Assembly: GCA_029339505.1 (NCBI GenBank)
Contig: JAQISU010000119.1
Span: forward strand, 3,757,001-3,821,000
Reading direction: 5' to 3'
Source: Unio delphinus
Taxonomy: Eukaryota > Mollusca > Bivalvia > Unionida > Unionidae
DNA length: 64,000 nt
Position 1 is the first letter of the stretch, and every line of letters begins with the position of its first letter. The notes beneath the pieces were generated by a model. That model saw only the letters and a program-made list of their open reading frames with translations. It did not search any database and had not been told where the DNA came from. Below are positions 1-9,743 of the stretch, piece after piece. The translations under genes and the position numbers were made by a program.

Positions 1-90
1 TATTGTTGTTCCACATTCTTTAGAGGATTTTGATCGTAATTTCTTGACCTGACCATCAGTCGGCTTGACACTAACAACACTATATGGCAT
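1..90 (-). CDS. Polinton core-type protein, N-terminal 30 codons (element A, partial)
   Basis: The ATG lies at 88-90 and the frame runs open off the left edge. Its first 30 residues match, position for position in spacing, the start of the complete protein at 26785-27258: a short aliphatic strand, then a DGQVKKL-like motif where the other copy has HGQIKKF, then a K-x-C-G-T pair. Proteins of this type in Polintons/adintoviruses carry such short T-x-x-Q-x-K-K repeats followed by a glycine/alanine-rich hydrophobic segment, and are thought to be minor capsid or core components. It sits just downstream of the capsid gene, as in element C. Only the N-terminus is visible, so intactness cannot be judged. 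Confidence 0.6.
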   Translation of the reverse strand, partial: MPYSVVSVKPTDGQVKKLRSKSSKECGTTI

Positions 91-139
91 TTTATTGTAA
101 AACACATGTATGCTTTCAATTGATCTAATTGTGAATCGT

Positions 140-1445
140 TTACATATTTTCCACTGGTGCATCAACAATTCTCATTCGTCCGCCAACCCCTTCTAACAAT
201 CGGATACAATTTCTTAAAATCAAGTTGTGATATTTGTAAACCTGTATCAACATTTTGATCACGACCCATATATGACAGCATCCGATGATATACACGTGCT
301 ATATGGTTGTTTTCGTAATCAAGCTGTATATCCTCGGTTGGTTCTTGTTGTCCGTTTATTCTCAGTGAAACCTCCTTGACTCCTGATTGATCAAATATCA
401 TATGACTGCGTTCTTGGGAGCCTTTTCGATTCTGATTCTGCAGCGCTATAAATATATGACGTGGAGCTGAAGCGTCTTGTTTTGATGCCAAGTGCCATGT
501 AAATGTACCATCAACATCATCCTCTTTGGCATCAGTTGAGGTTGTTAGCCAACTTAGCAAAGATTTGCCGCCTGTTTCCATAAATGAGAGTAGCCGCTCT
601 TCTCTGGCAATTGATGGGGTCATTACTGGCATCCACAATAGTATTTTGCTCAAAACAACTTTACCATCAGCGGCACCAGTACGCCAAATTGCATCGTTGT
701 CATCGCAATTTCGCACTAACGCAATTGTGTGTTTGGCTCAATAGATGACTTTTCTGACATTTCTGCAGAATCCAAATATGTGATGGAGTGGAATCACACA
801 TGAAAAATATCGTTGTTGTCCTTGTAACATCGCTACTCGTGTTGCAAACCCTAGATTGAAATTGCGATTAATATCTACGACATCAAAGGTACCAGCTGGT
901 ATAGTATATCCTGCTGGTGCTGGATCAACTGCGGTATCTCGTGTTGCTTTTACCCTAGTATGATTAATGTGATCAGCGTGATCATTAATATCCTTTGCAA
1001 ACATCATAGATGGACCAGCCGACCTTGTATAATCATCGGAATATCTTGCTAGTCCGATTATTGTTGTTGCAACATCAACCTTGCGTTCTATTGATTCAAT
1101 TTCTTTTCCATCAATGAGATATCTTACACTTTCAAATAATGCCATAATGCCATTATTAACAAAACCAACTCGGATATTTGGATAATCTGCATATGGTGGA
1201 TTATTATGAGCAGCATCATTTGTAATGAGTTTTCCCTCGATTTCGATAAATGCTTCACACGGCAAAATGTATTTACTGGTATCTTGAACTTGAAGTTCAA
1301 TTCGCGATCGTAGGTTGGGTTGTATTGCATAATAGGAATAAAATTGATAATTGCGGACGGAATCGTCTTTGCCTACTTTGGCTTCCATATCAAGCGCGGG
1401 ATCAGCTGTTCGTTTAAACATTTTATAACATACTAGTGTTTTCAA
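140..1445 (-). pseudogene. Major capsid protein (double jelly-roll type), element A
   Basis: This is the largest structural gene of the element. The likely true start is the Met codon at 1421 (MFKRTADPALD); the frame stays open to 738, where a single TGA replaces the Gly codon found in element C, then continues in the same frame to 162. Conserved blocks shared with the C and B copies are KDDSVRxYQFYSYxAIQPN near the start, FIEIEGKL, VGFVNNGIMALFESVRYLIDG, and DTGLQxSQLDFKxLYPI near the end. After LYPI about 50-60 codons present in C are missing; this shifts the frame, and the ancestral terminus GGRMxIVDAPVENM is readable out of frame down to 140. The viral assignment rests on size, position and these blocks, which I recognise from Polinton capsid proteins. 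The protein would form the capsid shell. Confidence 0.7.
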
Positions 1446-1481
1446 TTGCGAAACTCTTTGTAATTATCGTCGTTTTCGTTT

Positions 1482-1943
1482 TCATTTCAAACCACTTCCT
1501 GCTATCGCGTTCATGATAGTGTTATCTGTTACCGGCGGGGCCGTCAATGGCGACGGAGTCACCGAAGCAGCCAACGACAATAGTTTTTCTTCCACTGCGC
1601 TATTGATTGCTTTGCTTATTTTTGCAGGCATCACTGTAGTTGATGGCAGTATTGTTGGTTTCTTTCGCACCAATGATGCTATTTTATCTTTTGCAGCAGA
1701 AAATGCCTTTCCGGCAAGATTTTCAACGAAATCTCCGATTTTGCTGGTTCCCATATCACGAATAATATCAATGGCTTTCATTGATAATTGTTTAGCTAAC
1801 GGCGCCACCTTGGGAGCCATTCTTGTAAATAACCCCGCAATGGTATTACCAAAACCATCTCCGTACCACGCGCGGTAAACAGGCAATCGTGAGTTCACCA
1901 CGTAGACGCTTACGGGTTTATCATGATTGTATTGTATAATCAT
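1482..1943 (-). CDS. pVI-like small structural protein (element A), intact frame
   Basis: An uninterrupted 153-residue frame lies just upstream of the capsid gene on the same strand. The N-terminus has a conserved VVNSRLPVYRAWYGDGFG block followed by an amphipathic stretch (IAGLFTRMAPKVAPLAKQ). The middle is lysine-rich (about residues 80-95) and the C-terminus is Ala/Pro/Thr-rich, ending GSGLK. Decayed homologues occur in the same place in B (18063-18517) and C (28645-29138); the C copy ends in an Arg-rich tail. A YGDG-type start followed by an amphipathic helix recalls adenovirus pVI and its Polinton counterparts, which link core to capsid and disrupt membranes. That role is inference from position and composition. 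The lack of any stop is notable next to the broken capsid gene. Confidence 0.5.
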   Translation of the reverse strand: MIIQYNHDKPVSVYVVNSRLPVYRAWYGDGFGNTIAGLFTRMAPKVAPLAKQLSMKAIDIIRDMGTSKIGDFVENLAGKAFSAAKDKIASLVRKKPTILPSTTVMPAKISKAINSAVEEKLLSLAASVTPSPLTAPPVTDNTIMNAIAGSGLK

Positions 1944-2052
1944 CTTGTTATAAAACTAGTAGTTTTTCAATTAGTGATCAATCGCTTACATACATAGGAT
2001 ATTCATCATAACGTAGGGCGTCTCTGCGATTTTCAACTAATTCAGCAATGAA

Positions 2053-3115
2053 TTATCGATATACATTAATGTCCATGATACCGCCGGCAAATAATCGTCT
2101 GCAGATATCAGCTGCTTCATTAATTACTTCCGGTGAATTATTTCCGGCTCGTTTCCCCCCGATGAGAACCTCTAACCGTGATATATCACTGAGAATATTA
2201 CCAGGACAACTAACTAGACCACTACCTGAAATTACTGGCAATCTCTGAGATTTAGAAAATTCCTCCCCACTACTATAATCAAGTGCTTTCTCCAGTTTTT
2301 CTAAATCCGTACTTTGTAAATAACTAAAAAGATCATCATCATCATCTTGATCAGATGGTCCAGGCAAAGGTCTAAGAGAAGAAGCTTGGGGTGGTAGTTG
2401 TTGTTGAGATTCTTCTTGTTTAGTAGGTGAAAAGGATATTTTTTTTGCAGGTTGTTGTCACCGCCGCTGCAGTCTTTGTGGTTTTCTTTGTGATTTTTGT
2501 TTTTCATATTCATTATACATTGTACTCACTATTCTGAGATATTCAATATATGACGCATTATCGCTTTTAACTGTACTCGTTTCAGTTTTAATTTTGTAAT
2601 ATATATCAGCCCAATGTTGTATACCTCTTACATACTTGTGCTGTTCTGGTTTTAACATTTCATTTCTGTCTCCATACGTCGTAACAACAAGTGCAGGAAA
2701 CTCTGCATGGTCCGTCTTATCAATTGTTGCTAACCCTTCTTCGTTAAATCGCGCGCGTAATTCATCTACTATTTGATTACTGGTCTTTTTCGGACCAGGT
2801 GTTTTTTTTTTGTAACAACGCTGATGTCTTTTCAGTTTCCGCTGCTATCTTTTCAAGCACACCAAGAACAGGCACTTCTCGTCGCTTGCCTTCCTCAGGA
2901 ATATCTCCAAATATTGCTCGTTCAGTTGCTGTTTTCACATCTTTGGTCGCACTTGTTATCGGAGCAAACAGTTGTTTACTTGACACAGAAAAGTCAGTCT
3001 GCGCTTGTTGTCGTTGTTGAAGTTTCTCGCGAAGTCTGTCTCGAACCGGTATAAACTTTTTAATTGCTGCTAGCCGCTCTCGGGCTAATCTAGTTGTAAG
3101 CGATTCACCTAACAT
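2053..3115 (-). pseudogene. Coiled-coil structural protein of unknown role (element A)
   Basis: One ancestral gene can be followed from the ATG at 3115 to the stop at 2053. The N-terminal 110 residues are Arg/Lys/Gln-rich and helical (LARERLAAIKKFIPVRDRL is the most conserved block, shared with C). A run of A residues near 2803-2812 causes one frameshift; the frame then continues through a basic region to one TGA near 2459 and on to an acidic Asp-run (about 2345) and a C-terminal domain ending FAGGIMDINVYR. The C-terminal block (SPEVINEAADICRRLFAGG) is also legible in B and C. It is the first gene of the capsid block in A and C. I do not recognise a characterised family beyond conserved Polinton protein. 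Confidence 0.5.
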
Positions 3116-3555
3116 ATATTGTTTGTGAACTGAGTTTTTAAATGTGAACTATCACAATTAAAAGCTGAGGTATTAAATAATGTACCAGCAAGCTAACGTA
3201 TCCATCTCCGACAAGGTTAAACTGTACGACGCTATCCGCGAATGGTTCAGAAATAACATAGCTGGGAGTTTCAAAATTGTAATATCTGAGAACGGAAAAT
3301 AACGATTTTTGTTAACGACGCGGCAACAACAACAACTACGTGAAAATGGAGGCATTGCGGTGATTACTTGCTACCATAGCCAGATCATCCAGTACGCACA
3401 TAACTGCATGAGCAAACCCAAACTGCTGAGTATTCTTTCAGGAAAAAATCCTATGTAGTTACAAAAAACGCTAAAAAAATAAATGTTATTAAAATTTACT
3501 TAAATCCTTTTTTTATAGTAACGCTCACGTGGTTAAGATACTGGTTTTTCCTCGT

Positions 3556-3887
3556 TTAAAATTTTTCTTAGATCACGAATTTTAGAACTAATTCAACTCG
3601 TTTTTGATACTCTTGGCCGAGCTTTTGACATATTGCTTCAAATGTGCTAAATAGCGTTATGAATACATAAATGTCGTTACCGTACAAACAAGCATTGATG
3701 GACTTTTGAATTCCTTTCACGAGCCTGTACATCCTAGATAAAACATAACGATCCTTACTAGACTGATACGCAATATCTTCATATTCCGAGGTAATCTTGT
3801 CACAGTCGAGACCTTCAGATAATACTATCCCTCTATTTTTAACTTTGAGATTTCGGCAATTAAAGCATTTACATCTTTGATATCCAT
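3556..3887 (-). pseudogene. Small conserved ORF next to the control region (element A)
   Basis: The start codon at 3885-3887 opens a frame beginning MDIKDVNALIAEISKLK; after about 20 codons the frame shifts and continues through YVLSRMYRLVKGIQ and LGQEYQKRVELVL. The same order of blocks is seen in element C at 30490-30873 (EIS-LK, then YVLPSQYSLIKLIQ, then LGQQYQVRRII), so this was one helical protein of roughly 120 residues. It is the outermost gene of the structural block on the control-region side in both elements. No known domain is evident; a short helical regulatory or scaffold protein is possible but unproven. Confidence 0.45.
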
Positions 3888-3937
3888 ATTTGTATAGTAT
3901 ACGGTATCTCTAATTATTAAAAAAAATGTAACACTCA

Positions 3938-4670
3938 TTTGTCAATCTCGCTGGCGCCCTATGACGTAAGAGAGACCCAGAGGTTCCTTAATTAAGTTCA
4001 TTAAGGACATGTATATGCTGTACTGAAAACCGCATTTAGAAACCCCTTTCGCGTCAAATAACGTAAAAAAGACCCAGAGGTATGTGACAACACATCCTTG
4101 GAACTCCTTGGTTGCCTTCACATCCAAATAAGCCCAAGGGGACCCGAAACATACATCTCTGGCGGGAGGCCTATGGTGACAAACATCATCTTAGAAGATA
4201 TGCTTGAGGTGACGTAATACATGTACTTAATTACCTTAATTAATGGACGGCACAACATGAAAACACCATTTGGCAATCTCGCTGCCGCCTATGACGTCAG
4301 AGAGACCCAGAGGTTACATATACGACAACACATCTTTGGAACTCCTTGGTTGCCTTCACATCCAAGTAAGACCTAGGGGACCCGAAACATACATCTCCGG
4401 AAGGGAGGCCTAAGGTGACAAACATCATCTTAGACCGCCCAGAAAATATGGTTGGGGAGACGTCACTACATATACTTAATTAACTTAATTAAGGATGGAT
4501 TATATTCAATAAAGCGATGATGGTAATGATGTGGGACGGCACAATGCCATATATATCTCCGCTCGAGTGTTGCGGCAGATTGTAGGCGTAACATATACTT
4601 AATTAACTTAATTAAGGATGGATTATATTCAATGAAACGATGATGGTAATGATGTGGGACGGCACAGGAC
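3938..4670. repeat. Direct repeats in the element A control region, with CRE-type sites
   Basis: Two related blocks of about 170-260 bp (about 3938-4200 and 4266-4436) share GAGACCCAGAGG, a CACATCC-AAGTAAG segment and GGGGACCCGAAACATACATCTC; a third partial copy starts near 4044. A shorter unit of about 75 bp at 4471 recurs at 4594 (period 123). The blocks carry TGACGTAA near 3961 and the perfect palindrome TGACGTCA at 4293-4300, with further ACGTCA and TGACGTAA half-sites near 4205 and 4458. Related sequence, with its own TGACGTCA, sits in the matching interval of element C (31240-31377). This stretch separates the structural genes from the replication genes. Confidence 0.6.
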
Positions 4671-4706
4671 AGCACAAACATGAAACGACGGGGCGGATTT
4701 TTCTAC

Positions 4707-4869
4707 GGCCAATCCAACCAATCAAAAGCAACCCAATTAAATTAACCCGGTTGAATGATTGACAAAAGTCAACCACCCGCCCGTGTCAATGGCGTGGGTT
4801 AGTTTTGACTGGTCGGAATTAGCTTTCGAAAGCCCCAAGCTTAATGTCTTTCATTTGCTATATAAAAAG
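4707..4869 (+). promoter_or_regulatory. Possible RNA polymerase II core promoter (two CCAAT boxes, TATA box)
   Basis: Two CCAAT boxes at 4709-4713 and 4718-4722 are followed about 140 bp later by a strong TATA element, TATATAAAAAG, at 4859-4869. Its orientation would start plus-strand transcription near 4890-4900. No plus-strand gene begins soon after it (the HNH gene is on the minus strand), so it may drive a non-coding or degraded transcript. TATA-like sequence is common in AT-rich DNA; the paired CCAAT boxes are what make this worth listing. Confidence 0.3.
4761..4811. repeat. Imperfect inverted repeat (stem-loop) in control region A
   Basis: The arm at 4761-4781 (GACAAAAGTCAACCACCCGCC) pairs imperfectly with 4791-4811 across a 9-base loop. 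It lies just after CCGGTTGAATG, a string that also occurs next to the hairpin in element C near 31537. A hairpin at the same place in two copies suggests a shared cis element, such as an origin or attenuator; function is inferred only. Confidence 0.4.
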
Positions 4870-5630
4870 ACTAATATTGCGGCGTTGATTCACAAGTGTG
4901 TTATTTTATTTCCTTGAATTACTTATTAATGCCGTTTCACAACATTTAAATGAGACAAAATAGTTTAATAAAACACTACACAAAAGAATGTAGTTGTTAG
5001 ATAACTACGTTTATTTACTCTGTTCTAATCCTCTAGACAAATGCGTTATCGATTAGGCCACAAATAGCTGTATACAGAGAAATTTTAACCACGCCCACTT
5101 ACTTCAATGAATGGGAAACACTAGGATTTCATGCTCGTTTCTGGCTGAGCAAACACAGGTAACGCGTTAGATTATAAAGAATGTTTGTACTGAAAGAGCG
5201 TGGTTAGCTGTTTGCTTTACTGCTGGTCCACCCACCCACACACACATGAGACATGTAGATAAATAAAAATACAACTGTTTAAATAAATGCAGTTTTAGCC
5301 CAAACGATAATAAAAAGTTTTATTTACATGTATTATATACTCCATTACAGTCACGTGGGGGTGCACAATTATACCTCTCCTACAGGTAATAGCAGATGAC
5401 ACATAATACAAGGGAACTTAGTGAATAGAGTGTTACGAGTGGTTGATTTATACATAAAGGATTTATCTCCCTTGAATCGTTTCAGGAGTATACAAATTTT
5501 ATACTGTGACCTGTCTTTTTGACAGAGCAGTTTTAATTATATTTTCTGCAACAAATCGTATTGAAGTCCCACAAATGTCAAAGTATCTACTGGCCACATT
5601 TATTGATAAAAGATTCTCTCCTCGTTGGTT
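4870..5630. other. Gene-free stretch between control region and HNH gene
   Basis: AT-rich sequence with a short CA/CCCA run near 5230-5245. I see no ORF of substance, no repeat shared with other parts of the window, and no RNA gene. Confidence 0.4.
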
Positions 5631-5636
5631 TCTAAA

Positions 5637-6279
5637 TCAAACGATTTGACCCCCACCCCCTCTAGGGCGTTTTGCGTGCCAACCAGCGTTGCTTTTTAAA
5701 AGGTTAACGCGCTGCGAGACGGCTTGAAGATTCTCAAGACAATTATCAGTCTTCACGCAATTTATGTGATCAATAACAAGGCCGTCTTCGATTAATCCGT
5801 AAAATGCTTCATAAATGGCTCTTTGACAGAGATGTTTTATTTCCAGCACTAAACATCACATATCCCATATTATTCAGAAATTCAACCGATTTTTTTAGTC
5901 TGCTGTGCCTGACAACACCATCACTGGAGGCTTCGTAATTAACAAGCTCCGGATGTGGTCTGAAATCTTGGCTCATTTGTATAATAATACTATTTGTCTC
6001 ATTTATATCTGCTTTAATTATAAATCTCTGGATATAATCTTGAGGGGTCTTGATGACTTTGTCATTGAATGGGTCATTGATTCGTTTGTCATAATAGCGC
6101 TTTAGTTCTCTGTATCGTTTGCCGCCACAAATGAGGCATAATTGTGATTTTCCCCTGACGCCCACCCTACATCGGAGGCATGGGAGAGGGCCAAGGGAAC
6201 CGTTGCGAACGCTTTGTAAATGATACCCACATAATTCGTCTCTGCATGATTTGTTACACGGGGTTGTTGATCCTATCAT
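5637..6279 (-). pseudogene. HNH endonuclease with N-terminal zinc ribbon (element A)
   Basis: Two overlapping frames form one gene starting at 6279. Residues about 8-55 hold a Cys/His cluster (C-x3-C, C-x2-H, P-C-x2-C, then C-x2-C-GG) typical of paired zinc knuckles. After a linker comes a homing-endonuclease-like domain: YEASSDGVVRHSRLKK (a NUMOD4/HNH-type opening), then YEAFYGLIEDGLVIDHINC and the DNCLENLQ block, giving the D-H and two Asn residues expected of an HNH fold. One frameshift near 5840 separates the halves. It is divergently arranged with the polymerase gene 60 bp away. The same pair, same order, occurs in C (31990-32736), so it is an integral element gene. HNH enzymes nick or cut DNA; the target here is unknown. 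Confidence 0.65.
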
Positions 6280-6339
6280 AAGCCATTTGCAGTGATTCCA
6301 TATATATAAATTTTCTATTTAAATTCTTGTTTTAATTAT
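6280..6339. promoter_or_regulatory. Short divergent promoter between HNH and polymerase genes
   Basis: Only 60 bp separate the two divergent start codons. The interval contains TATATATAAATTTTC and TTCTTGTTTTAATTATATG. The matching 48-bp interval in element C (32737-32784) keeps a TATATATAATTCTTTATG core and CTTGTTTAATCA, so the layout and A/T elements are conserved and probably serve both genes. Confidence 0.4.
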
Positions 6340-7665
6340 ATGAATGAGGAATTCGAAAGATTATCAGCGATTAAGCCCTACAAAAATGTTAAATTCAATC
6401 TCGATAGAGTCTCTAATACACCAAAACGTCTAATCAGTGATAGAACTATACTGAAGGAGTTTAAGAGATTATCGAAAATTAAGCCTCGGAAAAAAACTAA
6501 ATTCATTGATTATAATATGAAAAAATTCCAAAGATTATCGAAAATTAAACCCTGGAAAAATACTAAATTCAGTCCTAATAGGGAGTTCCAAAGATTATCG
6601 AAAATTAGGCCCTTTAAAAATAGTAAATTCAATCTCGATAGAGTCTCTGATACACCAAAAGGTCTAGTCGGTGATAGAAAAATACTGGGCAAAATCAGGA
6701 AGTGTTTTAATGAATTCTACCGAGACGGTGCAGTATTCTGTTGGTCGACATTTCGAATTATTGATGAAGATGTCAATGTACCCAAGATCGATGCTACTAT
6801 GAACGATGGAAGAGCAGCTGAGATAATTTCACACCTTGGTCCGCCAAGGGGCTGGAAATCCAAGGGTAAATTGCAAAGCAATTCCCAACAGAACTATTTT
6901 TTCAGAATAAAATTCATTATCGAAGTCGAAGGTAAATGGATTATCAGGGATAATTTGAACCAATCATCAAGATAAAAAAGCTGTCATTGTGAGTAGAGAT
7001 TCCAAACCAGGAATTCTAACTGGAATTGACAAACCATACTACGAGAGATCTTATTCTGTAACAGCAATCGTTTATGGAATATATCCGTTAAATGATAAAC
7101 CCAATATTGCAAAACTAGCTCCTATGAAATATTCTAGTTCACTGAATTGTGTAGCAACACGGGTAATGGAACACTTCACAAATGCATCCCGAGGAAATAA
7201 ATTAACTGATCTGCGACGTAGAAAAATAACCGAATGGGAACTGACAGTGAAACAGCACGGTGCAAAGATTTCTGATATAGCTAAATTAGAAACATTATTA
7301 TGATTCCCAATAACCGTTATGACGATAACCGTAGAAGTATTACACGAACCGAAATATAACAAAAATGGAGCGCCAATACAAATTATTGATGATAACGAAC
7401 ACGCGTGGACACCTGCAGTAACAATATTTCCACGAGATAGAACCGTGAGATATATCCCCCCCGGAATTCCTCGGGGATGTTTTTTATGAAAAGAAATTAT
7501 TTGATGCTATTCATGCGTTGTGTAAAGATGATCCTGTGTCAGTGTGGTTACTTAGTAGTGCTGGTTCCAAATCAGGATTTGATCAATTTGTAAGACAAAA
7601 TGGTGAATTATATCGCGTTGAAGAGTTAGATACTAGAATGAGAAAAATTGCTAATGATTTTTCAC
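6340..7665 (+). pseudogene. Divergent B-family DNA polymerase, N-terminal part (element A, truncated)
   Basis: The frame from 6340 begins with four tandem copies of an F-x-RLSKIKPxKNxKF unit (about residues 4-95), of which element C has only one. It continues into KIRKCFNEFYRDG and STFRI, matching C. Further blocks follow after small frameshifts: PGILTGIDKPYYERSY, YGIYPLNDKP and CVATRVMEHF at 6989-7303, and VSVWLLSSAGSKSGFDQFVRQNGE at about 7530-7610. The gene stops matching C at about 7665, where it abuts the 3' end of the integrase. The polymerase catalytic motifs and the whole helicase are therefore deleted here. Identity is taken from the fuller copy at 32785-36045. Confidence 0.6.
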
Positions 7666-7689
7666 CGGAGAGTTTCCATTACAAACTAT

Positions 7690-8524
7690 TAGATATCTTG
7701 TGTGCAGTAACACTCCAAATATGATCAGTAGCCCTTTTTGTGCCACCTTCAAGCTCTCCTGGTTCGTATAAATACCTAACAGTGACATTACTACCAAGGA
7801 TTGGTTGGGAAACGCTATAATCCTTTTGTGAAATTCTTCGAATTTACATTTTAGGTATAGACTTCTTTTTAATCATGTTGATAGGTTTCATGTTGATTGT
7901 TCTAGTAATCTCATTATTCAGTGCGGTAATCACAGCTGGTAACGTTTTGACCCATTCACGGGATCGCTTTTCTTGAATAAATTCTTTTGCGTATTGATAT
8001 CCAAATAACCGCTCAGCAAGAGTCCGATTAAATCGTTCAGCAATTGCCTGATCGCGATGTAACGCAGTATGTCCTCGTCTGATGGTGACATTATGATGTT
8101 TCATTGTTGATAACACTGCACCCTGAAATTCCTTGCCAGGATCAACTTGTAACGGATTTGGAAAACGCAGAGGACTCTTTCGATAAATCCTTTCAAATTC
8201 AGAAGCTACTTCAGGTGATGATTTTGTTTTTAACGGCTCTACTTGTTTGTATCGACTCGCAATATCAACTACAGTTAACGCATATTTGTAACCGTTGTCA
8301 TGAGGTAAAAATAATATATAAGCCTGTTGAACTTCATTAGGGACAGTCACATCAAAATGCGAGTAATTAATTTGTTTAGGCGCTGGTAGATAAATGTGCC
8401 ATATAGCTTGTTTGGATAACCAATTAGCCGCATTAGCCTTTTTCACTTTTGCTGCGCTAGCGAGTTGATTGATTGCTGCTTTACCCCGCCAGTATCCCTT
8501 TGGAGAATAATAAATAGAGTCCAT
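7690..8524 (-). pseudogene. Polinton DDE integrase (element A)
   Basis: The ATG at 8524 lies 8 bp after the PLA2 stop codon. The open 226 codons cover an N-terminal helix-rich DNA-binding region, the rve-type catalytic core, and part of the C-terminal domain; frameshifted remains of the C-terminus (VRYLYEPGELEGG) reach about 7690. Catalytic positions read by comparison with D and F: the first Asp of QAD is Tyr here (QAYILFL), the second Asp is kept (LQVDPGKEF), and the Glu is kept (AERFNRTL). Loss of the first Asp should abolish strand transfer. Integrases of this family insert the element into the host chromosome. Confidence 0.75.
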
Positions 8525-8531
8525 GTTGTTA

Positions 8532-9056
8532 TTAATTACCAGCGCCCATCATTAATTTGCCTTTCATAGCTGATTTTACCAACCACGAAGCCAACTTGTC
8601 TTTGAAGGATTTATCAGGAATAGCATTTAACGCATGAATTAATTTCACATCCGCTAGATGCCTGTGTTGCAGGTTGTTGCTTTTATATGCAACATCATGA
8701 GCATGACACACCTTACCAATGGCGTTTATTGGATCTTCACCACGTCGAGGTTGATTTTGATCATCAAGTCTGATATCTAATGGTGTTCCGGGCCACAGTA
8801 GCTATATCCTGTAAGATGTTTTTCTCCTGGATACTTTGCCCATGGGGTTCCAGGGAGCTTTGCCAATTTGGCTGCGATATCACCTCTTCGTTTTTTTTTA
8901 AGGTTCCTTGGGTTTTCCAATGGAAACAAATCTAAATTTCTTTGTACTACATTGTACGCATATACCAGAAAGCGCTGATCGGTGTTTTTTAGTTGTAATT
9001 GTCGTTAAGTCATCTGTGCCAGTACGCGTTTTACACTTCACACAATATAGATCCAT
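8532..9056 (-). pseudogene. Zinc-ribbon plus phospholipase A2 protein (element A)
   Basis: The start at 9056 opens with MDLYCVKCKTRT and a second C-x2-C (CVQC), a zinc-ribbon resembling DUF5679-type small proteins. A run of nine A near 8888-8900 breaks the frame; the continuing frame reads GDIAAKLAKLPGTPW, TGYSYCGP, then after a one-base loss PLDIRLDDQNQP, NAIG and CHAHDVAYKS. YCGPG (calcium loop) and HD-x-x-Y (catalytic pair) are the signature of the parvovirus VP1-type PLA2 family, which opens membranes during entry. The stop at 8532-8534 lies just before the integrase start, implying co-transcription. Confidence 0.65.
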
Positions 9057-9073
9057 AATTTATGTATAAGGAT

Positions 9074-9705
9074 ATGGATATAATTGATTTTTCAGCGACT
9101 AAAACAAGAGAACCAGTTAAGCTTCATGCAGCGCTACCAAACTATATCGGGATGATTATAATCGGGCCATCTGTTTAATGATGAGATGGATGAAGTGGGA
9201 TAAGTTGTATTTAGTTGCTCCTGGCGTAGATGATCAACGATGCTATGAAGTGCTAAAATATTTTAACGAGAATGCATCAGAGATTAAAGGTGAGAACGTC
9301 GTTGATTTTATAACTGATATTGACGAGGCACCATCCGTGGATGACCTTGATGGAAGCATTAACAAGTTAGTCGTAAACGACGATGTGATGCTGGATAAAC
9401 AAACAAACTCAGCTTGAATATTTTCTCGAGGCAGGCACAAAAACACTGACGTTATATATGTCACTCAACGATACATTCAGATTTCAAAAGTGATCAGAGA
9501 TAACTGTAATATTATTGCTGTATTCAACGGCGTTGATACAAATACGTTACGAAATATTTGGCAGACATGGTGTTCCGATATGGACTTCAATCAATTTCGA
9601 AATTTCTTTAGTAATGCTCAGTCAACCCCGTACGGATTTGTAACAATAAATTTACATGATCCTAAGACACGATATCGTATCGGACTCGATCAAATATTCG
9701 GTTAA
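9074..9705 (+). pseudogene. FtsK/A32-type packaging ATPase, P-loop deleted (element A)
   Basis: The ATG at 9074 opens MDIIDFSATKTREPVK, and blocks LYLVAPGVDDQRCYE and LVVNDDVML (Walker B region) follow. A frameshift lies near 9415; the last 72 codons (VIRDNCNIIAVFNGVDTNTLRNI, ending GLDQIFG) are open to 9705. Compared with F, about 28 bp are missing after GGGCCATCTG, exactly the codons for the GSGKT P-loop. The gene is divergent from the zinc-ribbon gene, 17 bp apart, as in F. This family powers genome packaging into Polinton capsids; the deletion would remove nucleotide binding. Confidence 0.7.
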
Positions 9706-9743
9706 AATCATTTATTTTTTTTGTTAACCAGAACTGAAAGTTC

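Noticed and set aside
4466..4681. 71-codon ORF with an internal duplicated peptide
   Set aside because: The duplication comes from the 123-bp-period repeat in the control region; no coding signal beyond that.
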